A stretch of DNA of 64,000 bases from Schizochytrium sp. CCTCC M209059. Taxonomy: Eukaryota > Sar > Bigyra > Thraustochytrida > Thraustochytriidae. Where the stretch lies: positions 434,001 through 498,000 of the forward strand of contig KN805373.1 of NCBI GenBank assembly GCA_000818945.1. The letters run 5' to 3'. Position 1 is the first letter of the stretch, and the number at the start of each line of letters is the position of its first letter. This document shows, one piece after another, positions 30,490-39,500 of this stretch. The notes under the pieces are model-generated. The model was given only the letters and a program-made list of their open reading frames with translations, was not told the origin of the DNA and searched no databases. The translations under genes and the position numbers were made by a program.

Positions 30490-31977
30490 TCAACCCGAGT
30501 CGGAGTCGACGTCGAGGTCCGAGCCCGAGCTGGCCGCGTCCGCGTCCACGTCCGAGCCTGCGCCGGCAAAGGTGTTGTCGTCGTCGTCGTCGTTGTCGGC
30601 GTCGGCGACGAGACCCTCGTCCTCGGCCTCGTCCTCGGGGTAGTCGTTGAACCGGTAGAGCTCGTTGTCAGAGTCGTCGAGCTCGGACTCGGCGGCTTCC
30701 GAGGCTGCGGGCGAGAAGGTCAGGTTAGGACCTGCGTCGTCGCCGTCGCCGTGCAACTTGTCGAAGATGGCCTGGTCGCCGCCGCTGGGACCAAACAGAT
30801 CGAGCATGTCGAGGGCCTGGTTCGCGACGGGGACGGCCTCCCCCCATGGATTGAGGACACCGCTGTCGCGCCAGACGTCGGTGCGCGGCGTCGAAGAGTT
30901 CGACATTTCGCAATCCCCGTCTTGACTTGTGCTTTCGTCGAGGCCGTCCCACTCGACCTCTTGGCGCACCACGTAGGTGTCGTACACATACTCGGTCTCG
31001 CCCAACATGCGAAAAAGCTCCTCCTTTAAGTCGGGCAGTCGGTTCGCTGGGTCGCTCTCGTCCAGGTGAGCCGCAGCGTTGCGACCTTGGCTGTCCACCA
31101 GCGAAGGGTCCGCACCGAGTGCGAGATACTTGGCGACGTTCTCGGTATCGGCGTACATGCAGGCGATCATGAGCGCCGAGAGCCCATCGGCAGGGCGCTG
31201 AAAATTAATGTCACGCGAGGGCTGCTCGATCACCGTATTGACGAGCCCGAGATCTCCCGAACTGGCTGCGTGCCACAAGTAAAAGTCCAACTCGTCGTCG
31301 TGTCGCCGTTGGCGCCCTACACAGGGTCGCAATCCCTTTTCGCTCAGCTCCAAGTCAACGTACTTGAGCCGCTTTACTTGGTGCTGACGCGAATTGTTCG
31401 CTTGATGCGCTGCGGATCCACTCCCGTAGCCTTGGTGTGCATGACGCATATCTGCGTCGGGAACGAGTTCGCACATAAAGGCGCGCTTTTTACCCCGATC
31501 AGTCTTCATCACGCTGCTGCTACTGCTACTGCTGCTGCTGCTCCCCCGGTTGCTGCCATCGTGCGTGGCCGCCTGTGCCCCTGTGGCCGAGGCGCTGTCC
31601 TTGTTTACACCCAGGGCCTGCAGCGAGCTTGCCAACTCGTCCTCTGCGCGGACCCTTTTTTGCGGCAACAAGATACGCGCAGGTGCTTCGTCAATTTCGT
31701 GTCTCTTGCGTTTCACGCGGACCACGACTCGTCCAAAGCGTTCCTCAGACACCGAGGGCGAAGAGGAGGATGCGGTCGCTCCCACGCCAGCGCCAGAACT
31801 AGAAACAGCCGAAGCACGAGCTTGAGATCCTGGTGCTAATGGTGTCAAATGCGCGGTCGTAGATGGTCCCTTGGCATCAACGGGAGCAGCATCCATGCCA
31901 CCGTTTTCTTTTGGTGCTGCACCTGAACCTACATCGTCGGCCGCGTGCGCCGATGTCGCCGTCGTCATGGACGCCAT
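30490..31977 (-). CDS. IWR1: Iwr1/SLC7A6OS-type RNA polymerase II import factor with ankyrin repeats
   Basis: A 495-residue protein. The N-terminal block VVVRVKRKRHEIDEAPARIL (about 84-103) matches the start of SLC7A6OS/Iwr1. The C-terminal Iwr1 signature is also present: YVYDTYVVRQ (about 329) and, after an acidic spacer, NELYRFNDYPEDEAEDE (about 440). Iwr1 binds RNA polymerase II and drives its nuclear import. Between these halves, about 222-304, sits a two-to-three-repeat ankyrin module (LWHAASSGDLGLVNTVIEQP; LSALMIACMYADTENVAKYL; GADPSLVDSQGRNAAAHL). The rest is Ser-rich and very acidic, ending with an Asp/Ser tail. The ankyrin insertion is absent from the yeast and human proteins I know. 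A basic RVKRKR cluster could be a nuclear localisation signal. Confidence 0.87.
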   Translation of the reverse strand: MASMTTATSAHAADDVGSGAAPKENGGMDAAPVDAKGPSTTAHLTPLAPGSQARASAVSSSGAGVGATASSSSPSVSEERFGRVVVRVKRKRHEIDEAPARILLPQKRVRAEDELASSLQALGVNKDSASATGAQAATHDGSNRGSSSSSSSSSSVMKTDRGKKRAFMCELVPDADMRHAHQGYGSGSAAHQANNSRQHQVKRLKYVDLELSEKGLRPCVGRQRRHDDELDFYLWHAASSGDLGLVNTVIEQPSRDINFQRPADGLSALMIACMYADTENVAKYLALGADPSLVDSQGRNAAAHLDESDPANRLPDLKEELFRMLGETEYVYDTYVVRQEVEWDGLDESTSQDGDCEMSNSSTPRTDVWRDSGVLNPWGEAVPVANQALDMLDLFGPSGGDQAIFDKLHGDGDDAGPNLTFSPAASEAAESELDDSDNELYRFNDYPEDEAEDEGLVADADNDDDDDNTFAGAGSDVDADAASSGSDLDVDSDSG

Positions 31978-32651
31978 GGCAGCGGCGTTCCCTTGCTGTC
32001 GCGTCGTCGTCCGCCTCGAGGCGGCCTTTCGCTCGGAGACCCGATTCGTCTCTCCTGCTGAACGACGCTAAGCGCTGCAGAAGTTACTCTCGCTGACCCC
32101 GCGGGCCTTTTCTCTCGAGCTGCTGCAGACCACCGCGAGGTACGCGAGGGAGAGCCGTCGTTCTCCGTATCCTCGACGTTGTCGTGGTCGTGGTCGTCGT
32201 CGTCGTCCCTGGCCTGTCTTGGCCTGATTATCAATCTAATCAATCAGCGCCCGCCCCGGCGCGTAGCTCCCTGGCCCGCCCGGCCTCGCCGCGCCTCGCG
32301 CCGCCCGGCCTCGCCGCGCCAAGCCTGGCCTCGACGTGCCCCGACGGCGCTCTCCTGCGCGCCTCGAGATTTCGCCCTCCGTCCCTCGCTCTCTGCGCCG
32401 CCTCGAAGGCGAGACGCGCGGGGGCCGAGACGAGACGAGACGAGACGGGACGCGCGGCGCCGTGCGGAGCGGCCCGCGCCAGCAGAGCAGCGGGCGAGCG
32501 CCGTGCGGCCGGGCGCGCGCGAGCGAGAAAGCGGTTTGGCTGCGCGGCCGCGAGGCGCTCTCACCCTCTCGTCGGTCGCCCTTGTCTGCGCTCCGGGCCA
32601 GCTCCTCGGCTGCCTTCTCGGTAGGCGCGGCTCGCGCGGGGAGCTCGCTCC
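31978..32651. promoter_or_regulatory. Divergent upstream region, Iwr1 / DDGF-repeat gene
   Basis: 674 bp between divergent starts, extremely CpG/GCC-rich, with repeated CGAGACGAGACGAGACG near 32425-32450. It likely contains both promoters; no gene recognised. Confidence 0.5.
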
Positions 32652-33341
32652 ATGGCGGGCGACGCAGCCGCGGCGCAGAGAGGGAATGCCGGGGACGAGG
32701 TCGAGGACGACGTCGGAGATGGGTTTGGTGGTCTCGCCGCGCGTTCTTCTTGCGACGATGGATTTGGCGAAGTCGACGTCACGATTGACCAGGAACAACT
32801 CCAGGAGCAGCAGCAGCAGCAGCAGCACCACCACCACCACCACCACCACCACCACCAGCATTACCAGGACCACCAGCATTACCACCAGGAACACAACGAA
32901 TTCGCAGACGACGACCTAGGCGATGGGTTTGGCGAGCGCTCCGACACTGAGCTTGTAAACGACGACGGAAGTAATTCTCGGGAAGATGGCACGCATGACT
33001 TGGGGATGGAAGACCTGGACGACGGGTTTTGTCCTGGTGAAGAAGAAGATTTGGACGATGGGTTCTGCGCTGGATTTTCGTCCGTTTCAATCGCTAAAAA
33101 TGGCTTCACATTCCCAAATACTGGCGTCACTGACGATGATGGCTTCGGATACGCTGCAGTCCCGAGCTTTCATCGTCACATCCCGAGTTCTCCCTCGTGC
33201 TCTCCTGAAAAGGGGATTTCGTTAGAGATTGGCTCAGCATACAAACATGTCTTGTTGGCGAAGAGTCACGGTCCAAGTCTAGAATATGCTGATGACGACG
33301 ACGGATTTGGCGATTCAGATATTGAAGAGATCAGAGTTTGA
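32652..33341 (+). CDS. Acidic protein with seven DDGF motifs
   Basis: A 229-residue, strongly acidic protein starting in CTCCATGGCG. It carries seven copies of [DG]DGF[GC]: residues 22-26, 35-39, 90-94, 123-127, 135-139, 162-166 and 216-220. They are spaced through otherwise disordered sequence. A Gln then His run (53-69) comes from CAG/CAC microsatellites. There is no signal peptide or membrane span. Repeated short acidic-Phe-Gly motifs in a disordered chain recall linear motifs that bind clathrin-adaptor ear domains; residues FGEV (38-41) fit the gamma-ear pattern. That parallel is inference only. I do not recognise a family. Confidence 0.75.
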   Translation: MAGDAAAAQRGNAGDEVEDDVGDGFGGLAARSSCDDGFGEVDVTIDQEQLQEQQQQQQHHHHHHHHHHQHYQDHQHYHQEHNEFADDDLGDGFGERSDTELVNDDGSNSREDGTHDLGMEDLDDGFCPGEEEDLDDGFCAGFSSVSIAKNGFTFPNTGVTDDDGFGYAAVPSFHRHIPSSPSCSPEKGISLEIGSAYKHVLLAKSHGPSLEYADDDDGFGDSDIEEIRV

Positions 33342-34056
33342 CGATACAATAGATGCATGCAGCAGGAGGCGGTTCGAATGCTTTCACATGGTGCCATCGT
33401 GTAACGCAGAAAAGCAGATGTAAATCGAACATCGCCTCTCGGATGATCTGGCAATCAGACGTCTAGAGGCGCGAGCGTCTGTGTCGTGTATGATACCATT
33501 CGACTTGCAACATGTAGAAAGAAAAAGAAAAGAATCGAAGGTCGCCGGACACTTGTAGTCGAGGCCATAAGTACCTTGCGATGTACTTTGCCGAGTCCTT
33601 GACAAACGCGCGCAAAGAAAGATAGTTTTTTTTGTATCCGATGGCGGGGCTGCCACGTCCACCCGTTCGTTCAGCCCTTGCGTCTCGCTAGCCTGCGGAA
33701 AACATGATAAGCCTAGTATACCACCAACGTCGGGCGTCTGCGGTTCCACACAGAGCGTAACCTTTGTGTACATCGAAATCAAAGATAGTTTGAGATCTGA
33801 TATTCAGTCTCGTGGCGGACGGGTTCTTGCATCTAGCGTTTGTATATCTCCAGGGTTGCCAGGCGGAAACGTCTATGATGTTGAAGAAATTGTTACGACC
33901 TGGGGCTGAAGAGCACCGGAAATGGCTGAATGAACGTCGTCGTCCCGGTGACGTCAATCTCGCGTCGCCAATGGACAGTCTGCGCTAAGGACACCGACCA
34001 CTATCGCGTGCAGCTGTCAATGTGCCCCAAAGGCAATGTCCAACCGAAGGCCACGC

Positions 34057-34095
<39 letters not shown>

Positions 34096-34162
34096 TCTCA
34101 TGGTTTATCCCTTGCTATTACTAACCCCCCAAAACCTAGGCGTAGGTCGAACTAGTAGTAAG
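33342..34162. other. Intergenic; possible 5' untranslated intron end
   Basis: 821 bp between two plus-strand genes. A (CT)n tract (34061-34094) is followed by TTACTAAC and then CAAAACCTAG about 15 bp later. That is a branch-site plus acceptor-like pair just before the MSS51-C-like ATG at 34163, so a 5' UTR intron may end at about 34139. No other gene is evident. Confidence 0.45.
34061..34094. repeat. (CT)n dinucleotide tract
   Basis: About 16 CT units upstream of the MSS51-C-like gene; it could serve as a polypyrimidine tract of a 5' UTR intron. Confidence 0.9.
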
Positions 34163-35802
34163 ATGGACCTGATTTTGGCCGTTGGTAGTGTCAGTGTCAT
34201 CCTACTACTAACGCCTGAGCTGCTATCCCACGCTGTGCAGACCACTACTGATAGAAGTCGCGAGAAGCGCCACGCCACGCCACGCCACGCCGGCCTCACC
34301 TCGCCACCGCAAGGGGCAATGCTTGCCTCAGACGCTGAATTGGACGCGGACGCATGCGTTGGCACGCTCCGTTGGTCGAAAGAGAAAAAGTTCCCTGCGC
34401 TTGAAGAGCTTGTCGTCGCCAAAACAAATCAAGACAGAGACAGCGACCGCGAGGGGCTCGAAAAAAGCAGACAAATTGACCTGAAGCACGGATGGCCTGG
34501 ATTCTTTCGCACGAGATGCGGAAGCGTGCAAGCCGTTCAAGAGGCAACCAAGGACCTGGCGCTTGTCGATGGTCTCTCATACCCTATAACAGCCATTCAC
34601 GCACTTGAAAACTTACAACCTCTCTGGGAAAGCGCGGCATCGATAGACATTGTTGTCATGGGCGCAACATACAAAGCCGAGGTGCGCTTATTTCGCGAGA
34701 CATCATACTGGACCGAGGTAGAGCGATTCTTCCAGCAAAAGTATGGCAAGGGTTGCAAGCTTTGGTTCGTCGGCCCAGAGCTAAATCCGCCCTCGGCAGT
34801 TGAGAAGAGGGGAAAAGGTAAAAAGCGCAACGCGCAGTCGTCTCCTTCCAACTGCTGGCGGGGAGGTGTACGCGACTTCCTGAGAACCCAGAAACCTGAA
34901 CTTATCCGAAGCCCGCCCTTTTCAAAGGAGGCGACCGTGCTCATTGGATTCAATCCTGGTTTTGGATCTGGAGCTCGGGGCCTCCTCGAAAGTTGGCTTC
35001 CAGATCTCTGCTTTATTCGTGACAAAGGAATACCTTGCATCTTCACGCAAGCAAATGATTTCTCCGATCTTCGAGGCGAAGTCATGGTTGCTCGCAGCCT
35101 CCTAAAAACACGCTTTCTACTGACTCCTTCTGCCAACCCTTTTCGTACGTTTGATTGCAAGCTTGATAGGATCGTCACTGCTTGCGCGACAACAATCACT
35201 AACCATTCGTTATTGCACGAATCGAAGATATGGCCATGACAGCCTGTGCCGACCCGCGCGACCCCACGTCGAGTTCATGGTCATGCGGCAACTCCTTTTT
35301 CTATGCTATCTGTGGAAGATCAGAAGATGATGGTGCCGCACTGGCAGAGCCGCCTGACGCAACACGAATTCGCGTGTGCACGCAGCTCTGCCAGCGTTTT
35401 CATAGCGATCTCTCAGCATATCCGCCCGACCAGATTCGTCTAGCACCTCAGGAAATTACAACAGCAAGAAGTCTCGCTGCTATTGCTGCAACAAAATCGC
35501 CAGACGCTACCATTTCATCCAAGCTTGACCCAACCCATAACCCGGAAATCAGACCAAAAGATCTCTCTGAAATTGAAGCAAGTTCTGCGTCCAGCTCTGT
35601 GGTCTCGAACAACGAGACATCACCTCAGTCCACCTTCGACGAGGGCTCGTCAGAATCTCAGGGACGACGTAACGATGTGGCCATGCAATCAAGATTCAGG
35701 GGTACAGCTGATTTCACAAGCAAAGTCGAAGAACCTCGGCCAAAGAGTGACCAGACATCTACCGCCTCCCAGGAGGCACAGTCTCTGTGGTCGCTAGACT
35801 AA
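34163..35802 (+). CDS. MSS51 C-terminal-domain-like protein, two exons
   Basis: Exons 34163-35144 and 35243-35802 join into 513 residues. The body resembles the MSS51-type C-terminal domain found in MYND-zinc-finger proteins: GLSYPITAIHALENL, IDIVVMGATYKAEV, KLWFVGPELNPP, ATVLIGFNPGFGSG and PSANPFPCADP, ending its conserved part at SCGNSFFYAICGR. Joining the exons restores NPFPCADPRDPTSSSWSCGN. Without splicing, exon 1 runs to a stop at 35239 and the SFFYAICGR block is lost. The N-terminus MDLILAVGSVSVILLL is a likely signal or membrane anchor. I see no MYND finger. The start at 34163 has a good context (TAAGATGG); an in-frame ATG at 34100 is the alternative. The last 120 residues are Ser-rich and disordered. 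Molecular function unknown. Confidence 0.82.
35145..35242 (+). other. Intron of MSS51-C-like gene
   Basis: 98 bp, GTACGT...CCATGACAG, with a consensus-like branch site CACTAAC about 42 bp before the acceptor. The phases match: one base before, two after. Confidence 0.88.
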
Positions 35803-36580
35803 CGTGAATCTGTACTTTTTATCGTGCCCATGACTTAGGCCTAGAGTGGAATAAGCTTGCTCATTGATTAAACGCGATCATGCATCTAAAAGAATCCTGA
35901 GCCGTGGCTCGACTCTCATGCCTCTTGCGGAAAGAGATGGCCGGCTCCGTCGGTGAGTGTATGCTGCAAACACAAACCTGGCCGGCGCACACTTTTACGC
36001 TTCTTGCTGCCAAATGCACACTGTTCAATTCTTTCTGAGATTTTTGCTAAAGAGAGACCTCGTCACATCACCCCCCCCCCCTTTTCCACCTCTCTCACTT
36101 CCCCGCTCCCTTTCCACCCCCCTCGCGGCGTGGCCGTGCACTGGTGCAAAAGCAACTCTCACTGAATGCAGCCCCGTGCCTTGCATTGTCCGCCTCCTGC
36201 GCGCACTTCGCGCGTGGCCCATGACTCTTGGGGGGTTTCTCTATTGACTGCTAGTCGATTTGTGTCGCATGTCCCAAGCCGAATTTGTTGTCCTCTCGAA
36301 TGTCTGCCTGGACGCATGGGGAGATGCGGTGGCCCGGACGATGCTTTTGCCTACGGCTCGAAAGGTGCGGGAACCATCGAAACATCCAGTCAGCAAGCCA
36401 ATCAGCCAACCAACGCCACCCGACCCAACCTAACCATCAAAAGGCATAGTATGACGCAAAGCCTTCGCTAGCTCGTTAATTCGTCAGTCAGTGCACTTCC
36501 TCCTTTAAGATTGCTGATGCGAGAGAGCGTAGGTCCTGTGGCAAAGCCAGAAAAGTTGTACCAAGAAGCCTACTCAGGTC
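35803..36580. other. Intergenic
   Basis: 778 bp between two plus-strand genes. It contains TAGGCCTA at 35836-35843 just after the MSS51-C-like stop, an 11-base poly-C run (36071-36081) and otherwise no structure I can support. Confidence 0.5.
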
Positions 36581-39500
36581 ATGGAATGCACCATACATCG
36601 CAACCAAGAGCGCAGCTGGAAACAGCTGGCCCTCACGCAAGCCGCTAAGAGACGCACTCCGAGCCGAATTGATCCAAGCAAGACGACCAAGGCGTCGCAA
36701 TGGGTCTTGCTGCTGAGTCTTCTTCTTGCTGCTCTTTCTAATGCAGTGCACCAAGCTCATGCTGCATCAACGCTGGCACCCGTTACAGCCCCATCGGCGC
36801 CCACAACTCCAGCCCCGACACCCATGCCAACGCTTTGTCTGTCGAGCTGCCCCGCCGGACAGTACAACAAGGAGTGGCTCGCCCATCTCGAAAGTGGAAC
36901 TTGTAAGGAATCGGGCAGCCTTTCATGTTTAGTTTGCCCAGGCGGCTTCTTCAAGACATCTGGCAACAGTTGGACGGCATGCTCCGCTTGTGGGGGTCCA
37001 AATGCCTATTGCAAGAGCGGGAAACGGTCCGTTCGATCGAGCGCTCTCTGCACGTACCGAGCCGACGTCCTCACCAAATTTAATGCCGACGGTACGCTGG
37101 CGCAGAGCGTCGCTGTGGAGAACCAAGAAGAAGAGCAATACAATGAGCAAAATGTACGAGACTCTCAGGATACCTGCGGAACTCCATCTGTCACCACGCC
37201 AACCATCGATTTGCAAATCATCAAGCCGGCCTCCTCTGTCACCAAGGTAACCATCGCAAACTCGGGGTCCTTGCCTTTGCTCTTGCACGACTTCATTTTA
37301 CCATCGTGGATTACCCTTTTTGATAACACCAAGGGCTCAGAAGTATCCGACGAAGCACAGCTCTCGCTTGTCGTCGCTGGCAAGGCCAGTTCTGACGTCT
37401 ATCTACTGGTCAAGTCGTCCGATATCCCAAGCGAGGACCTGGTGGAGGCAGACGATTTTGATACCAGCGGGGTCACGGTGGCGTCAACGTCCATCTCATT
37501 TGAGGCCTCGCAAGTGATCTCAACACCGGGCATTGCCAGTGTACCTCTTGAGGCAGATGTTACCGTCGAAATCAGCGAGCCAAGTTTGTCTTTGCTTCCC
37601 TCTGAAAATACATGGAGCATCAGCATTGGTTCCATTGAGCGCCGCACGTTGGCATTGTACAATGTGCAGGTGAAAAAAATTGACTGGGTCGCGGAAGTCG
37701 TCTACAACTCCGAAGAGACGACCGGCTGGCTCGCAGTTAGCCCAACGTCGGGAAGCCTCGAACAGGGATTCAAGTGCACCTCAAAGGGTGAGGTCATCAG
37801 CACAAACGGGGTAAACAAAGCCGAGGTTGCGGTCACGGTCGATGGCACGAGCATCGCGCCAGGATCTTACACGGCGACAATTCGTATCAAGCAATCTGCC
37901 AATCAAGCTCTCTTTAGTGTAACCTCAGCCGTCAAACTCGAAGTTTTACCTGGCGACGTCGAAGCCCAGGAAACAGTGTTTGAATGGGAGGTCACTCAGG
38001 TCTTGACAGATACCACAACAGTACTCTCCGTATCGGAAACCGGAGAGGATCGACGTCGTCGCCTCAAGCGGCAGCGCCGTCGCGTCACGACTGTCGATGG
38101 ACAAGACGACGATGACGAAGAGGTCCCCAACGAAGTTTACTTGCCAAATACGGAGCTGACGATTCTTCCGCGCGATCGCTTCGGCATCGACACAAATCAA
38201 TTTGCAAACTCGGACACGGGGAACTTTAACGTGACTTGGTGGGGCATCAGCGCGGAGGCTTCCGACAGCGGGACGATCTACATTTCCCGAAACCCAATCG
38301 ACAACACCTTTGTCGGCGACCTGGACATTCGACAAAAAGGAACGTACATGGTGGAAATCACAATGAGCGGAAGCGGGGAGCACATCAAGGGATCGCCCTT
38401 GTCTCTCCAAGTGCACCCGCGCATCTGCTTGGACACCGCCAACTCGGAGTCGCATCCTGTATCGGGATATACCTGTGTCTGCAGCGCTGGGTATGGGAAG
38501 ACTGCCGACTCGCAGGCTTGCGAACCGTGCCCTGCGGGTCAGCACCGAGACGAGTCAATGCTCACCGTATCGCCCTACTGTCGCTCTTGTGACCTGGGCA
38601 TGTATCAAGACGAAACAGCTTCCGCAACGTGCAAGTATTGCCCTTTGGGACATCAACCTAACGCAGAGCAAACTGCGTGCGAGGCTTGCCAGGACAGTTA
38701 TGTGGTGGACGTCGATTCGCCGGCGCGCAACTGCGTACCGTGCGGAAGCGAGTTTACAGTCGTGGATCACAAATGCGTTTGCAAGCCCGAGTTTTACTGG
38801 GCAGACGCTGCCAAGACTCATTGCGCAGCTTGCCCTGTGGGCGCGTTCTGTGGATATGGCGATCGCACCACAATTCTCCCTCTTCAAGGGTACTGGCGAG
38901 CGAATTGGGATCCTATGCATTTTGAACCTTGTCCGGTCCCGGAAAGCTGTCTAGGCGTCACCGAAGAGGACGAATTTATTCTGAGGATACCCGAGGCATG
39001 GGCTTCTTTCGTAACGAGTCCGTACAACGAGACCTGGTACGTTGATGGAACTGCATCTACGACAGCGGCCACATCGACGCCTGCGGCCTCGTCGTCTTCA
39101 TCAAATTCGCAGCAGCTCTCCCACACCACTGGCAACCGTCGGCTCTCGCGGTATTGGGGTCTCGGGCTGGCATCCCAAGTGGGGCGAAGGACCGAAGCAG
39201 CCACGAGGAGCAGCGGGATACAAGATTCCGACACTGCATCTCAAAGCGAAGACGGGGGAGACAGCACCGACGACAGCGACGTGCTTATTCTACCAGCAGT
39301 ACAGGAGATGAACGGCTGTGCCGAGGGCCAAGCTGGCCCTTTATGCAAAGAGTGCGCGCCTGGATACTACCCTCTTGGAACGGGGGCTGGCTGTGCAGCG
39401 TGCGATTCGCTAGGAAGCACTGTTGGGTTTTTCTTGCTCAGCATCTTTGCGGGGTTCGGTGCTCTGGGATACCTCATCACACGAACGGTTCGAGCGCGCG

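Noticed and set aside
35230..35802. Separate 190-residue gene after the MSS51-C-like frame
   Set aside because: Its ATG overlaps the previous frame and its conserved SFFYAICGR block completes the MSS51-C domain once the 98-bp intron is removed.
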